Counted from the first letter of the stretch, positions 32,626 through 50,496 are shown. The stretch is DNA of 64,000 nt from Actinacidiphila bryophytorum (GCF_016916835.1 NZ_JAFFIX010000006.1:275870-339869); one strand, 5' to 3'. Notes: generated by a model not told the origin, from the letters alone. Numbers and translations are program-made.

Positions 32626-34667
32626 CCGACGGCCTGCGGCCCACGCCGACCCCGACCACCGCCGCAGGCATGGCCGGCAGCCCGGCTGACCCAGCCGCCG
32701 ATAGCCGCGCCGACACGGCCGGCAGCCGAAACAACCCACCCGACCCGGGCGCCCCAGGCACCGAGCCGGGCGACGCCGGCGAGAGCGCAGGCGCCGGCCC
32801 CGCCGAGCCCAGCGGCGCGAGCGCCGGACGAACCCCCACGGCGACCGGCGGCAGCCCAGCCGGCCCGGCGGCCGCGGGCCGCGCAAGCGCCGGCCGGAGC
32901 GCAGGCCCGCACTCCAGCCCCGCCGAGCCGGGGGACCCGACCACCGCCACAGGCAGCAGCCAGGACGACCCGATCGGCCCGGGCGCCGGCCTGGACGGCG
33001 GGGGTGACGACGAGGACGTCCCCTGGTCCGAGGAGGACGACGACCGGACCGAGGAGACGCTGGCCTGGCTGCGGCGCAAGCGGCAGGCGCACCGGCGGGC
33101 CAAGGGGCGGGAGATGGCCGTCCTCGTCTATACGGTGCTGATCGCCGTCGCCGGGTACGGGAGCAGCTTCGCCGTCAGCTTCCTGCGCGGGCTGGAGGAC
33201 GGGTCCGGATACGCCGACGCGGCGCGGGATCTGCGGGCCGGGATGCCCGCGCTCTGCGCGTTCGTCGCCGTCGGCGTCGGGGTGCTCGCCGCGCGGGACG
33301 GGCTGTGGCGCGGGCCGGTCGTCGTGCCGGGGCCGAGCGTGGGGTGGGTGCTGGCGCAGCCGGTGAAGCGGGGGCGGGTGCTGCGGCCGTGGTTCCGGCT
33401 GTCGGCCGGGCTCGCGCTGATCCCGGGGGTGCTGGCCGGGGTCGGGGCCGCCGCCGTGGTCAAGGTGACCGGCCTCGCCCCGCTCGGCAAGGCCCTGCTC
33501 GCCGCGGCCCCGGCCGCCGTGTGCCTGCCGCTGCTGGCGGTCGCGCTGGGCATGGCGGTGGAGCGGCGGCCCGCAGCCGCGCGTGCGGTACGGCGGTGGA
33601 CGGGACCCACCGTCCTGGTCCTGGGGGCGCTGGCCGCCCAGACCGTCCTGGCCGCGAACGGCCACCGCTCCCCCGCCGTCGAGCAGGCCGAGCTGTGGAG
33701 CGGCCCGTGGGGCTGGGCCGGGCAGCCGCTGGTGGACACGGTCGGCGGCAGCGCGCCCGGCTGGCCCGCCGCGGTCGCCCTGCTCGCCGCGGCCACGGCC
33801 GCGGCGCTGCTGGCCGCGTACCGCGACGCGGCCCACGTGCCGACGGCCCGGCTGCGCGAGCGGGCCGCGACGGCCACCACCGTCTCGTCGGTTGCCTGGT
33901 CGCTGGAGCTGCGGGCGGCCAAGCTGGCGATCATGGACGCGGGCGGCGGCGCCCCCGTCAGGCAGATCCGGCTGCGCCCGCCACGCGGGCGCCTCGGGCG
34001 ACACCTGGTCGTGGCGTGGCGGGACGCGCTGACGCTGCTGCGCACCCCCGGCCGGCTCGGCAAGGCCGCGGTGTGGACGGCGTGCGGCGCCGCGGTCGCC
34101 GGGCTCGGCGCCGACCTCGGCGGCGAGCGCCGCTGGGTCGGCCTGGTCCTGGGCCTGCTCTTCGGCTACGTCGCCGTGGGCGCCCTGGCCGAGCCCGCCC
34201 GGCTGGAGACCGACGACATCCGCAGGGCCGCCTGGGCGCCGTACCGCTTCCGCACGCTGATGCTCCACCACGGCATCGTGCCCGCCGTGCTCGGCGCCGT
34301 ACTGGGCCTGCTGGCCGCCATCCCCTACGCGGCCGGCGGCCACACCTGGACCCTGCTGCTGCTCCCGCTGTGCGCACCGCCCTTCACCGGCGCCGCCCTG
34401 GTCTCGGCGGCCCGCGGCCCGGCCCGCACGCAGCTGCTCTTCCTCGGCGGCGGCTCCCCCGTCGGCGGCCCAGGACCGCTCATCTACCTGGCCTGGTACG
34501 CGGCAGGCCCGCTGCTGGCCCTCACCGCCACCACGCTGGCCCTGGCCCCGGTCCTGCGGCACCCCACCTCCGCCGCGGTGACGCAGGCGGCGGTCGTCGC
34601 CGTCCTGGTGACGTCGCTGCTCCTGCTGCTGGCCGCCCGCATGTCCGACCGCCTGATGCGGCACTGA
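32622..34667 (+). CDS. ABC transporter permease with long disordered N-terminus
   Basis: The 681-aa protein starts with about 125 residues of Pro/Ala/Gly/Thr-rich low complexity, then an acidic stretch (WSEEDDDRTEETLAWLRRKR), then about ten to twelve hydrophobic spans beginning MAVLVYTVLIAVAGYGSSFA. The central cytoplasmic part contains RLRERAATATTVSSVAWSLE. The disordered extension is unusual for a permease and may be linked to regulation or to a mis-chosen start; the coupled GTG supports it being translated. Confidence 0.87.
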   Translation: MTDGLRPTPTPTTAAGMAGSPADPAADSRADTAGSRNNPPDPGAPGTEPGDAGESAGAGPAEPSGASAGRTPTATGGSPAGPAAAGRASAGRSAGPHSSPAEPGDPTTATGSSQDDPIGPGAGLDGGGDDEDVPWSEEDDDRTEETLAWLRRKRQAHRRAKGREMAVLVYTVLIAVAGYGSSFAVSFLRGLEDGSGYADAARDLRAGMPALCAFVAVGVGVLAARDGLWRGPVVVPGPSVGWVLAQPVKRGRVLRPWFRLSAGLALIPGVLAGVGAAAVVKVTGLAPLGKALLAAAPAAVCLPLLAVALGMAVERRPAAARAVRRWTGPTVLVLGALAAQTVLAANGHRSPAVEQAELWSGPWGWAGQPLVDTVGGSAPGWPAAVALLAAATAAALLAAYRDAAHVPTARLRERAATATTVSSVAWSLELRAAKLAIMDAGGGAPVRQIRLRPPRGRLGRHLVVAWRDALTLLRTPGRLGKAAVWTACGAAVAGLGADLGGERRWVGLVLGLLFGYVAVGALAEPARLETDDIRRAAWAPYRFRTLMLHHGIVPAVLGAVLGLLAAIPYAAGGHTWTLLLLPLCAPPFTGAALVSAARGPARTQLLFLGGGSPVGGPGPLIYLAWYAAGPLLALTATTLALAPVLRHPTSAAVTQAAVVAVLVTSLLLLLAARMSDRLMRH

Positions 34668-34716
34668 GCCGAGCGAACCGAACCGCGCCACCGAACGAGG
34701 GAACGAGGCACCGGAA

Positions 34717-35184
34717 ATGATCGAACTCCGCGAGATCCGCGACAGCGACCTGCCGGTCTTCTGGGAGCACTTCTCGGACCCGGTCGCCCAGCACGTGGCC
34801 GCCGTCACCCGCCCCTACCACTACGACCGCGCCCTCTTCGACGCCCACTTCGCGCGCATCCTCGCCGACCCCGAGGTGCTGCCCCGCACCGTCCTGGCCG
34901 ACGGGGAGGTCGTCGGCCAGGCAGCCGTCTTCGGGCCGCCGGACGAGCGCGGGGTCACGTACTGGATCGCCCGCCCCCACTGGGGCCGCGGCATCGCCAC
35001 CGCCGCGCTGACCGAGCTGATCGGCCTCGACCCCACCCGCCCCCTCTTCGCCCACGCTGCGGCCGACAACACCGGCTCCATCCGGGTCCTGCAGAAGTGC
35101 GGCTTCGTCCTCACCGGCCGCGACACGATCTTCGCGGAGTCCCGCGCCGCCGAGATCGACGAGGTCAGCCTGACGCTGACCTGA
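34717..35184 (+). CDS. GNAT family N-acetyltransferase
   Basis: The 155-aa protein shows MIELREIRDSDLPVFWEHFS, the acetyl-CoA-binding loop ARPHWGRGIATAALTELIGL and the C-terminal AAADNTGSIRVLQKCGFVLT motif. It lies 49 nt after the ABC permease, possibly in the same transcript. It is not closely similar to the GNAT at 31302. Confidence 0.88.
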   Translation: MIELREIRDSDLPVFWEHFSDPVAQHVAAVTRPYHYDRALFDAHFARILADPEVLPRTVLADGEVVGQAAVFGPPDERGVTYWIARPHWGRGIATAALTELIGLDPTRPLFAHAAADNTGSIRVLQKCGFVLTGRDTIFAESRAAEIDEVSLTLT

Positions 35185-35268
35185 CGCCCGGGCCCGCCGC
35201 GGGAGCACGTCGGACAGATCACACGTCCGGGAAGGAACCCCTCCGGCGCGGCCCGGCTCAAGCCGGGT

Positions 35269-37065
35269 ATGAGGGCGAATCATGGACAACCCCCCACGCG
35301 GCGGGCCGCGTTGGCCGGGGTCGCGGGGGCCGTGGGACTGGTGGCGGCAGGCTGCCGCGGGGGCACGCACCAAGCGGCCGTCAAGGTCGCACCCGCCCCC
35401 GTCGCGGGGCCGTACCGCAGGGAGTCGGGCGCATTGGTCATGCAGGTGCTCGCGCACCCGGACGACGACCTGTACTTCATGAACCCGGACACGCTGCACG
35501 ACCTCCAGGCGGGTACGCCGGTGGTGTCGGTGTACGTCACCGCCGGCGAGTCCCGCGGCTGGAACACCCCGCCGGGCGGCTCGCACCGGCACCACCACGC
35601 CGACCAGGCGGCCTACTCGGCGGCCCGGCACCAGGGCCTGCGGCAGGCCTACGCCACGATGCTCGGGCTGCCGCACTTCACCCGCTGGAACAGCGAGGTC
35701 CTCGACCTGCCCGGCGGGATGCACGCGCAGATCGACTCGCTCGGCAGCGGCGCCCGCCGCGCCAGCCTGGTCTTCCTCCAGGTGTCGATGCACGAGCTGA
35801 GCCAGACCGCCAGCATGCAGATGCTGTGGTCGACACCCGGGACGACGCTGCCGTACGTGGCCGCCGAGGACAGCCCGGCCCCCGCCGACGCGCCCGGCAC
35901 GTACAGCCACGACAAGCTCGTCGACGTCCTGGTCGCGCTGTTCAAGCGGTACGCGCCGACGCATGTGCGCACCCTCGACCCGGACCCGGACATCCAGGTC
36001 CACGACAAGCAGCACCCCAGGGACAGCGACCAGTTCGGCTACTCCGACCACCGCGACCACACGCCGGTCGCGCTCTTCGCGTGGAAGGCGCTCGCCCGCT
36101 GGGCCGCCGCCGGCGGGCGCGGCTTCACCACCGCGGCCTACCGCGGCTACTACAACCAGCGCTGGCCCTTCAACCTGCCGCCCGCGACCGTCGCGCTCAA
36201 GGGCCGCTTCATGTTCCAGTACGGCGGCGACCCCGACTGGTCCTGCGGCGACCCCGGCGGCTGCGGCGACTACGGGCAGGGCCGCAACCAGCCGCTCACC
36301 AACCGCAAGGGCTGGATCCGCTCGACCCACCCGCGCTACCCGGGTGCCGGGCAGGTCGTCGTCCCCGCCGCGGCGGCCGGGGCTCCCCGCACCGCCTACG
36401 AGGTGCTCGGCCTGAACGCGGCCGTACGCACGGAGACCGCGCCCGGCAGCGGGCGCTGGGGTCCCGCGAAGGACCTGGGCGGCGGGCCGCTCGCCCCGAA
36501 ACTGGCCTGCGTGGCCGTGCCCGGCGGCGGGACGCTGGTGTTCGGGCTGCGGTTCGCCGCGCTCGAAGGGCACGGCGGGCGCAACGCGCGCGAGATCGTC
36601 GTACGCGAGGGCGTACGCGACGGCTCAGGGCGCTGGACCTCGCTCGGCACACCCGAGCACTCCGACAACCGGAGCCGGCGGGTCGGCCCGCCGACCGCCG
36701 TCCGCACAGCCGACGGGCGGGTGCACGTGTTCGTGCGGAACGCGGACAAGGGGCTCAGCACCCGGGTGCGTGAGCCCCGCGGTACGTGGGGGCCGTGGGC
36801 CGACCTCGGGGGCTCCGAGGTCCAGGAGGGTCTCGCCGTCCTCACCGACGCGCAGGGGCGTATCCACGTCTTCGCGGCCGGCCGCGACACCGTCCACCAC
36901 TGGGCTCAGGCCTTGCCCTTCGCCCCCGTCACCTTCCGCCCGCCGGCCGGCCTGCCCTGCCCCGCCGACGTCCCCTCGGCCGCACTTGCGCCTGACGGCG
37001 CCATCACCCTGACCTACCACCGTCCGGCCTCGGCGGCCACCTTGCGGGAGACGGTACGCACTTAG
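35269..37065 (+). CDS. Tat-exported lipoprotein: PIG-L-type deacetylase fused to a propeller-like C-terminal domain
   Basis: This 598-aa protein has a twin-arginine signal ([20 protein letters not shown], lipid Cys29). The PIG-L zinc hydrolase domain starts at [14 protein letters not shown] (zinc/catalytic AHPDDD at 62-67) and includes [15 protein letters not shown] with the second His ligand pair. From about residue 390 the sequence has repeating Trp/Gly-rich blades ([49 protein letters not shown]) as in PLL/sialidase-like propellers. It probably deacetylates an extracellular N-acetyl sugar. The stop codon lies inside repeat copy C. Confidence 0.85.
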   Translation: MRANHGQPPTRRAALAGVAGAVGLVAAGCRGGTHQAAVKVAPAPVAGPYRRESGALVMQVLAHPDDDLYFMNPDTLHDLQAGTPVVSVYVTAGESRGWNTPPGGSHRHHHADQAAYSAARHQGLRQAYATMLGLPHFTRWNSEVLDLPGGMHAQIDSLGSGARRASLVFLQVSMHELSQTASMQMLWSTPGTTLPYVAAEDSPAPADAPGTYSHDKLVDVLVALFKRYAPTHVRTLDPDPDIQVHDKQHPRDSDQFGYSDHRDHTPVALFAWKALARWAAAGGRGFTTAAYRGYYNQRWPFNLPPATVALKGRFMFQYGGDPDWSCGDPGGCGDYGQGRNQPLTNRKGWIRSTHPRYPGAGQVVVPAAAAGAPRTAYEVLGLNAAVRTETAPGSGRWGPAKDLGGGPLAPKLACVAVPGGGTLVFGLRFAALEGHGGRNAREIVVREGVRDGSGRWTSLGTPEHSDNRSRRVGPPTAVRTADGRVHVFVRNADKGLSTRVREPRGTWGPWADLGGSEVQEGLAVLTDAQGRIHVFAAGRDTVHHWAQALPFAPVTFRPPAGLPCPADVPSAALAPDGAITLTYHRPASAATLRETVRT

Positions 37066-37190
37066 GGGCGCGGGGAACTGCGCGACCAGCCGTCGACCGG
37101 CTGCAGGTCGCCACCGTCCGAAAGGGGCTGTTCGGTCCGCGCCGGACCACCGGCCGGTGGTGGGCTGAGCGCGCAGTTCCCCGCGCCCCT
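37064..37190. repeat. intergenic long inverted repeat, copy C
   Basis: The left arm starts at 37064, so the TAG stop of the upstream gene is made partly from the repeat. The right arm cgcgcagttccccgcgcccc ends at 37189. The interior has ttcggtccgcgccggaccac followed by cggccggtgg. A further module, ggttgcccccttaccgaagg, follows at 37194-37213. Confidence 0.87.
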
Positions 37191-37268
37191 GATGGTTGCC
37201 CCCTTACCGAAGGGGAGCCGTACAGCCGCCGCGGCCCGCGGAAGGGCGCCCGCTTCCCGGGGGAACGG

Positions 37269-37308
37269 GAAAGGTCCCGCACCACCCGAAAGCGGTGCGG
37301 GACCTTTC
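37269..37308 (-). terminator. terminator of the str operon (after tuf)
   Basis: A 15-bp stem (37269-37283 with 37294-37308) with loop acccgaaagc lies 20 nt past the tuf stop. The stem carries aaagg at its base, so the RNA ends in a partial U-run (cctttc), making it a convincing intrinsic terminator. Confidence 0.85.
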
Positions 37309-37328
37309 GCGTCAAGCTCAGCGCAGCG

Positions 37329-38522
<1,194 letters not shown>

Positions 38523-38604
38523 TGGGTTCCTCCTGGGGGTGGATCTGTACGCCTTGCTTCATCGGCGCCAGGTGATCTTTGCTGGAACGCAAGCCTACGG
38601 CGGG

Positions 38605-40734
<2,130 letters not shown>

Positions 40735-40773
40735 GTGGCTCAGTCTTCTCTCGGTTCTCGATGGGGGTGGTGA

Positions 40774-41244
40774 CTACCAGCGGTAGTGCGCGAAGGCCTT
40801 GTTGGACTCGGCCATCTTGTGCGTGTCCTCGCGGCGCTTCACGGAGGCGCCGAGGCCATTGCTGGCGTCGAGGATCTCGTTCATCAGCCGCTCGGTCATG
40901 GTCTTCTCGCGGCGGGCGCGGGAGTACCCGACCATCCAGCGCAGCGCCAGCGTGTTCTGGCGGCCCGGACGGACCTCGACCGGCACCTGGTAGGTCGCGC
41001 CGCCGACGCGGCGGGACTTGACCTCAAGCGTCGGCTTGATGTTCTCCAGAGCGCGCTTGAGCGTGATGACCGGGTCGGCGCCGGCCTTCTCGCGCACGCC
41101 TTCCAGAGCGCCGTACACGATGCGCTCGGCGGTGGAGCGCTTCCCGTGCAGGAGGATCTTGTTGACGAGGGACGTCACCAGCGGGGAGCCGTAAACCGGG
41201 TCGACGATGACCGGGCGCTTCGGGGCGGGGCCCTTACGAGGCAT
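40774..41244 (-). CDS. rpsG: 30S ribosomal protein S7
   Basis: This 156-aa head-assembly protein starts [20 protein letters not shown] and contains [20 protein letters not shown] and [20 protein letters not shown]. It is the E. coli-type autoregulator of the str operon; regulation here is not established. It lies 2 nt after rpsL. Confidence 0.98.
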   Translation of the reverse strand: MPRKGPAPKRPVIVDPVYGSPLVTSLVNKILLHGKRSTAERIVYGALEGVREKAGADPVITLKRALENIKPTLEVKSRRVGGATYQVPVEVRPGRQNTLALRWMVGYSRARREKTMTERLMNEILDASNGLGASVKRREDTHKMAESNKAFAHYRW

Positions 41245-41246
41245 TC

Positions 41247-41618
41247 TTACTTCTCCTTCTTGGCGCCGTAGCGGCTGCGAGCCTGCTTACGGTTCTTGAC
41301 GCCCTGCGTGTCGAGGGAGCCACGGATGATCTTGTAGCGAACACCCGGCAGGTCCTTCACACGACCGCCACGCACGAGCACGATCGAGTGCTCCTGCAGG
41401 TTGTGGCCCTCGCCCGGGATGTAAGCGGTGACCTCGATACCACTGGTAAGGCGCACACGGGCGACCTTGCGCAGGGCCGAGTTCGGCTTCTTCGGGGTGG
41501 TCGTGTACACACGCGTGCAGACGCCACGACGCTGGGGGGAACCCTTCAGCGCGGGCGTCTTGTTCTTCTCGACCTTGTCCTGCCGGCCCTTTCGGACCAG
41601 CTGCTGGATCGTAGGCAC
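41247..41618 (-). CDS. rpsL: 30S ribosomal protein S12
   Basis: The 123-aa decoding-centre protein starts with GTG ([20 protein letters not shown]). The streptomycin-target residues Lys43 (TPKKPNS) and Lys88 (GGRVKDLPG) are wild type, so this allele predicts streptomycin sensitivity. The gene heads the str operon behind a leader of about 190 nt. Confidence 0.98.
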   Translation of the reverse strand: MPTIQQLVRKGRQDKVEKNKTPALKGSPQRRGVCTRVYTTTPKKPNSALRKVARVRLTSGIEVTAYIPGEGHNLQEHSIVLVRGGRVKDLPGVRYKIIRGSLDTQGVKNRKQARSRYGAKKEK

Positions 41619-41666
41619 CGTTTCTCCGGTTTCTGTGTGCCGATCTCGATAAATCTAACCTGGGGA

Positions 41667-41693
41667 CCGACCCACGCGGTCGGGTGTGTCGCG
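41667..41693 (-). promoter_or_regulatory. conserved leader element, rpsL copy
   Basis: It is the partner of the element at 17445-17471, with one difference (A for G at position 9). It lies 48 nt from the rpsL start and about 120 nt downstream of the proposed transcription start, so it should be transcribed and can fold CCGACC/GGTCGG. Confidence 0.75.
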
Positions 41694-41815
41694 GACCCCG
41701 CACGTCCCCGATCGCAAGAAAGGGGACATGCATGTTCGGGTGTCGCGGCCTCGGTGCCCTCGCCCGGTCACATGGCACGCGCGAGAACCCGGGCACACCC
41801 CAGGCACAAGGTCAG

Positions 41816-41844
41816 AGCCTACCTACCGCATCGGCTGCGGTCAA
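41816..41844 (-). promoter_or_regulatory. str operon promoter
   Basis: On the minus strand TTGACC (41839-41844), a 17-nt spacer and TAGGCT (41816-41821) form a near-consensus principal-sigma promoter. Transcription would begin near 41809, giving a 5' leader of about 190 nt for rpsL. Confidence 0.75.
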
Positions 41845-41896
41845 AACACATCCATACGGGCTGGATTCCGCCAGCTCACAGCCGTGGTGACGCCCC

Positions 41897-42361
41897 TCAC
41901 GGGCCGGTCGCGAACAGCGCGAACAGCACGATCAGCGCAGCGAACCCGGCGAGCGTCAGATAGCCGAGCACCAGCCCCGCCACCGCCATGCCCTCGCCCT
42001 GCTGGCCCGTGTAACGGATCCGGTTCCTGGCCATGTGGCCCAGCACGACCGCCGGAATCGCGGACAGACCCCCGGTGAACGGAGCGCATATCCCGCACAC
42101 CAGCGAGCCGATCGCCTGCCCGTTGGTCTCCGGCACCGCCGGCATCGGCATCGGCATGTACGGCGGGGCCGCCGGCAGGAAGGCCGGCGGCACGACCCGG
42201 GGCGGAATGTCCGCGGTGACCTGGTCCAACTCACCGTACGTACGCGACTGGTAGGCCCGGCCGACCCGGTCCTCGTACTCCGGCTGCGTGAGCCGCCCCT
42301 CGGTGAACGCGTCCTTGAGGACGTTCACCGCTCTCTCCCGATCCGCATCCCCGGCCAGCAT
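41897..42361 (-). CDS. DUF1707 and DUF4190 domain membrane protein
   Basis: The 154-aa protein begins with a DUF1707 domain (RERAVNVLKDAFTEGRLTQP, then EYEDRVGRAYQSRTYGELDQ), a Pro/Met-rich linker (AAPPYMPMPMPAVPETNG) and a DUF4190-like domain with two spans (SLVCGICAPFTGGLSAIPAV and AVAGLVLGYLTLAGFAALIV). The ATG at 42361 keeps the DUF1707 start (MLAGDADRERAVNVL). It lies between the rpoC terminator and the rpsL promoter and is likely a separate transcript. Confidence 0.87.
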   Translation of the reverse strand: MLAGDADRERAVNVLKDAFTEGRLTQPEYEDRVGRAYQSRTYGELDQVTADIPPRVVPPAFLPAAPPYMPMPMPAVPETNGQAIGSLVCGICAPFTGGLSAIPAVVLGHMARNRIRYTGQQGEGMAVAGLVLGYLTLAGFAALIVLFALFATGP

Positions 42362-42376
42362 GCCTCCATGATGCCG

Positions 42377-42411
42377 CAGAGCGGCCGCTCCGCGAGGGAG
42401 CGACCGCTCTG
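42377..42411 (-). terminator. terminator of rpoBC
   Basis: A 15-bp stem with one mismatch (42377-42391 with 42397-42411) and a 5-nt loop lies 34 nt after the rpoC stop and 16 nt before the start of the DUF1707 gene. Confidence 0.75.
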
Positions 42412-42444
42412 TGACGTGCCTGGTACCTGCCGGCGGACCGGTGA

Positions 42445-46344
<3,900 letters not shown>

Positions 46345-46401
46345 TGTGTCGTCAATCCCTCTCAGGGTTGATTCTCAAAATGGTCTGAACGGGTCGTGGG
46401 G

Positions 46402-46438
46402 GCCGCCCGGGCTCCCCTTCCAAAGGGGTCCGGGCGGC
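46402..46438 (-). other. intercistronic hairpin between rpoB and rpoC
   Basis: The arms 46402-46410 and 46430-46438 (gccgcccgg and its complement) enclose an inner stem (cccctt/aagggg). It may be a processing or partial-termination site that sets the rpoB:rpoC ratio. Confidence 0.6.
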
Positions 46439-46444
46439 AACCCG

Positions 46445-49400
46445 TCAGACCTCTTCGACGCTGCTCGGCTCGCGCCGGGACAGGTCGATGCCGAGCTCTT
46501 CCGCGGCGCGGAACACGTCCTCGTCGGTGTCGCGCATCTCGATGGACATGCCGTCCGAGGACAGCACCTCCACGTTGAGGCACAGCGACTGCATTTCCTT
46601 GATGAGCACCTTGAAGGACTCGGGAATGCCGGGCTCGGGGATGTTCTCGCCCTTGACGATGGCCTCGTAGACCTTCACGCGGCCGAGAACGTCGTCGGAC
46701 TTGATGGTCAGCAGTTCCTGGAGCGCGTATGCGGCGCCGTACGCCTCCAGCGCCCACACCTCCATCTCGCCGAATCGCTGCCCGCCGAACTGCGCCTTAC
46801 CACCCAGCGGCTGCTGGGTGATCATCGAGTACGGACCGGTGGACCGGGCGTGCAGCTTGTCGTCCACCAGGTGGTGCAGCTTGAGGATGTACATGTAGCC
46901 GATCGAGATCGGCTCGGGGAACGGCTCGCCGGAGCGGCCGTCGAAGAGCCGGGCCTTGCCGGACGGCAGCACCATGCGGTCGCCGTCGCGGTTCGGGACC
47001 GTGGACTCGAACAGTCCGCGGATCTCGTCCTCCCGGGCGCCGTCGAAGACCGGCGTCGCCACGTTCGTCCCGGGCTCGACCCGGTGGGCGTCGATCGCCT
47101 CCAGGCGGCGCGCCCACTCGTCGGCGACACCGGAGACGTCCCAGCCCTGCTTGGCCAGCCAGCCCAGGTGGATCTCCAGCACCTGCCCCGGGTTCATCCG
47201 GGACGGGACGCCGAGCGGGTTGAGGATGATGTCGACCGGCGTGCCGTCCTCCAGGAACGGCATGTCCTCGACGGGGAGGATCTTGGAGATGACGCCCTTG
47301 TTGCCGTGGCGTCCGGCCAGCTTGTCGCCGTCGGTGATCTTGCGCTTCTGCGCCACGTACACGCGCACCAGCTGGTTCACACCGGGGGGCAGCTCGTCGC
47401 CCTCCTCGCGGTCGAAGACCCGGACGCCGATGATCTTGCCGACCTCGCCGTGCGGGACCTTCAGCGAGGTGTCGCGGACCTCGCGGGCCTTCTCGCCGAA
47501 GATCGCGCGCAGCAGCCGCTCCTCCGGGGTCAGCTCGGTCTCGCCCTTCGGGGTGACCTTGCCGACCAGGATGTCGCCGGCGACCACGTCGGCGCCGATC
47601 CGGATGATGCCGCGCTCGTCGAGGTCGGCGAGGACCTCCTCGGAGACGTTCGGGATGTCCCGGGTGATCTCCTCCGGGCCGAGCTTGGTGTCACGGGCGT
47701 CGACCTCGTGCTCCTCGATGTGGATCGAGGACAGGACGTCGTCCTGCACGAGGCGCTGCGACAGGATGATCGCGTCCTCGTAGTTGTGGCCCTCCCACGG
47801 CATGAACGCGACCAGCAGGTTCTTGCCGAGCGCCATCTCGCCCTCGTCGGTCGACGGACCGTCGACCAGCACCTGGCCGACGACGACCCGGTCGCCCTCG
47901 TCCACGACGACCTTCTGGTTGAAGGAGGTGCCCTGGTTGGAGCGGGAGAACTTCGCGACCCGGTAGGTGGTGTACGTACCGTCGTCGTTGGTCACCGTGA
48001 CGTAGTCGGCGGAGACCTCCTGGACCACACCGTCCTTCTCGGCCTTGATCACGTCGCCGGCGTCGACCGCGCAGCGGTACTCCATGCCGGTGCCGACCAG
48101 CGGCGCCTCGGCCTTGATCAGCGGCACGGCCTGGCGCATCATGTTCGCGCCCATCAGGGCGCGGTTGGCGTCGTCGTGCTCCAGGAACGGGATCATCGCG
48201 GTCGCGACCGACACCATCTGGCGCGGCGAGACGTCCATGTAGTCGACGTCGTCACCGGGGATGTAGTCGATCTCGCCGCCGCGGCGGCGGACCAGCACGC
48301 GGGACTCGGCGAACCGCAGGTCCTCGGTCAGCGGCGCGTTGGCCTGCGCGATGACGAAGCGGTCCTCCTCGTCGGCGGTCAGGTAGTCCACGTCGTCGGT
48401 GACGACGCCCTCGACGACCTTGCGGTACGGCGTCTCGATGAAGCCGAACGCGTTGACCCGGCCGTAGGAGGCCAGCGAGCCGATCAGACCGATGTTCGGG
48501 CCTTCCGGCGTCTCGATCGGGCACATCCGGCCGTAGTGCGACGGGTGCACGTCGCGGACCTCGAAGCCGGCCCGCTCACGGGACAGACCACCGGGGCCGA
48601 GCGCGTTGAGCCGGCGCTTGTGGGTCAGGCCCGACAGCGGGTTCGTCTGGTCCATGAACTGGGACAGCTGGCTGGTGCCGAAGAACTCCTTGATGGAGGC
48701 GACGACCGGCCGGATGTTGATCAGGGTCTGCGGCGTGATCGCCTCGACGTCCTGGGTGGTCATGCGCTCGCGCACGACGCGCTCCATACGGGCGAGACCC
48801 GTACGGACCTGGTTCTGGATCAGCTCGCCCACGTTGCGGATACGGCGGTTGCCGAAGTGGTCGATGTCGTCGGTCTCGACCATGATCGACCGGCCGGACT
48901 CGCCGACCGTCTCCGTCTCACCGGCGTGCAGCTTCACCAGGTACTTGATCGTGGCGAGGATGTCGTCGGTGGTGAGCACGCCGGCGTCCAGCGGCTCGTC
49001 GGCCCCGAGCTTCTTGTTGACCTTGTAGCGGCCGACCTTGGCCAGGTCGTAGCGCTTGGGGTTGAAGTAGAGGTTCTCCAGCAGCGTCTGGGCGGCCTCC
49101 TTGGTCGGCGGCTCGCCCGGGCGCAGCTTGCGGTAGATGTCGAGCAGTGCGTCGTCCTGGCCCTGGGTGTGGTCCTTCTCCAGGGTGGCGCGCATCGACT
49201 CGTACTCGCCGAACTCCTCCAGGATCTGCTCGGTGCTCCAGCCGAGGGCCTTGAGCAGCACCGTGACCGACTGCTTGCGCTTGCGGTCGATGCGGACACC
49301 GACCATGTCGCGCTTGTCGATCTCCATCTCGAGCCAGGCACCCCGGGAGGGGATGATCTTGGCCGAGAAGATGTCCTTGTCGGATGTCTTGTCGATGGAG

Positions 49401-49930
49401 CTGTCGAAGTACACGCCGGGCGAGCGGACCAGCTGCGAGACGACGACACGCTCGGTGCCGTTGATGCAGAAGGTGCCCTTGCTGGTCATCAGCGGGAAGT
49501 CGCCCATGAAGACCGTCTGGGACTTGATCTCGCCGGTCTCGTTGTTGGTGAACTCGGCGGTGACGAAGAGCGGGGCGCCGTAGGTGAAGTCGCGCTCCTT
49601 GCACTCGTCGAGCGAGTTCTTCGGCGGCTCGAACCGGTGGTCACGGAAAGTGAGCGACATCGACCCGGAGAAGTCCTCGATCGGGGAGATCTCCTCGAAG
49701 ATCTCCTCCAGACCGGACTTCCTGGGGACGTCCTGCCCGCTGTCCAGGGCCGCCTCGACCCGAGCCTTCCACGCGGCATTGCCGAGCAGCCAGTCAAAGC
49801 TCTCGGTCTGAAGCGCGAGGAGGTTCGGAACTTCGAGCGGTTCACGGATCTTCGCGAAGGAGATACGCAGCGGAGCGGTGCTTGCGCCGTTGTTCGAATT
49901 GGTGGTCGAGGCGTTGCGCGAGGCGGCCAA
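46445..49930 (-). CDS. rpoB: DNA-directed RNA polymerase subunit beta, altered at rifampicin-region positions
   Basis: This 1161-aa subunit starts at a TTG (49930) preceded by ggaagga; this gives the streptomycete N-terminus [14 protein letters not shown], whereas an ATG at 49960 would add ten unconserved residues. The rifampicin-pocket segment reads [20 protein letters not shown] then [10 protein letters not shown]. Relative to E. coli numbering it has Thr at 518 (T429 here) and Asn at 531 (N442 here), where Asn and Ser are usual. Other pocket residues (Asp516, His526, Arg529 equivalents) are unchanged. This could lower rifamycin sensitivity. Confidence 0.97.
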   Translation of the reverse strand: MAASRNASTTNSNNGASTAPLRISFAKIREPLEVPNLLALQTESFDWLLGNAAWKARVEAALDSGQDVPRKSGLEEIFEEISPIEDFSGSMSLTFRDHRFEPPKNSLDECKERDFTYGAPLFVTAEFTNNETGEIKSQTVFMGDFPLMTSKGTFCINGTERVVVSQLVRSPGVYFDSSIDKTSDKDIFSAKIIPSRGAWLEMEIDKRDMVGVRIDRKRKQSVTVLLKALGWSTEQILEEFGEYESMRATLEKDHTQGQDDALLDIYRKLRPGEPPTKEAAQTLLENLYFNPKRYDLAKVGRYKVNKKLGADEPLDAGVLTTDDILATIKYLVKLHAGETETVGESGRSIMVETDDIDHFGNRRIRNVGELIQNQVRTGLARMERVVRERMTTQDVEAITPQTLINIRPVVASIKEFFGTSQLSQFMDQTNPLSGLTHKRRLNALGPGGLSRERAGFEVRDVHPSHYGRMCPIETPEGPNIGLIGSLASYGRVNAFGFIETPYRKVVEGVVTDDVDYLTADEEDRFVIAQANAPLTEDLRFAESRVLVRRRGGEIDYIPGDDVDYMDVSPRQMVSVATAMIPFLEHDDANRALMGANMMRQAVPLIKAEAPLVGTGMEYRCAVDAGDVIKAEKDGVVQEVSADYVTVTNDDGTYTTYRVAKFSRSNQGTSFNQKVVVDEGDRVVVGQVLVDGPSTDEGEMALGKNLLVAFMPWEGHNYEDAIILSQRLVQDDVLSSIHIEEHEVDARDTKLGPEEITRDIPNVSEEVLADLDERGIIRIGADVVAGDILVGKVTPKGETELTPEERLLRAIFGEKAREVRDTSLKVPHGEVGKIIGVRVFDREEGDELPPGVNQLVRVYVAQKRKITDGDKLAGRHGNKGVISKILPVEDMPFLEDGTPVDIILNPLGVPSRMNPGQVLEIHLGWLAKQGWDVSGVADEWARRLEAIDAHRVEPGTNVATPVFDGAREDEIRGLFESTVPNRDGDRMVLPSGKARLFDGRSGEPFPEPISIGYMYILKLHHLVDDKLHARSTGPYSMITQQPLGGKAQFGGQRFGEMEVWALEAYGAAYALQELLTIKSDDVLGRVKVYEAIVKGENIPEPGIPESFKVLIKEMQSLCLNVEVLSSDGMSIEMRDTDEDVFRAAEELGIDLSRREPSSVEEV

Positions 49931-50089
49931 GAGGGGGTCCTTCCGAGGGCTCGGACTCACTACGCGCGTACCGGTCCGCCCCTGAGGACCAGAAGAAAAC
50001 CCTGATGACGGGCCTCTTCAGCAGTGCTCAGACGTGGGCATGCTCCTGGTGACGGGCCAGGCAGCAGCTAACAGGCAGCGCAAAGGGTC

Positions 50090-50118
50090 AGTGTAGCCAC
50101 TTGGCACACTGATGTCCA
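50090..50118 (-). promoter_or_regulatory. rpoBC promoter
   Basis: On the minus strand TGGACA (50113-50118), a 17-nt spacer and TACACT (50090-50095) form a good principal-sigma promoter, giving a leader of about 150 nt. Together with the rplL terminator it makes rpoBC separately transcribed. Confidence 0.7.
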
Positions 50119-50496
50119 GAGCTGAGATTCGGAGTACCGAATCGTCGCCCCCTCTGCCCGTCTGGCGGGTCCCAGCCTCGGAACCTGGAACCGCGTCCGT
50201 CAACCCTGCCGTCGTGCTGCGTCCTGCTGCATAGCCATGCATTCCCGCATCGGCGCCGATCCATGCATCCGACCCCGACCGAAGTCTGCGGACCCCGACC
50301 GAAGTCCGCGGCGCGTCCTGAGAATTGCGCGCCGCGTGCCGTACGTCAAGGCCCCGGCCCCGCCGACCTGCCCTGAGGCCGCCCGCGACCCGCTCAGGGA
50401 CCCGTCCGGCGGCCGGCTCCCAGCAGGAGGGGATCACACTACCCGGCGGGTACGACAGCGCCACCGCGGCCCGCCGCACGCCCCCGGGAACGACCG

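Noticed and set aside
49931..49960. ATG start for rpoB at 49960
   Set aside because: It would overlap the ribosome-binding site and add [10 protein letters not shown], not seen in related RpoB. TTG at 49930 gives the family length and has ggaagga in front.
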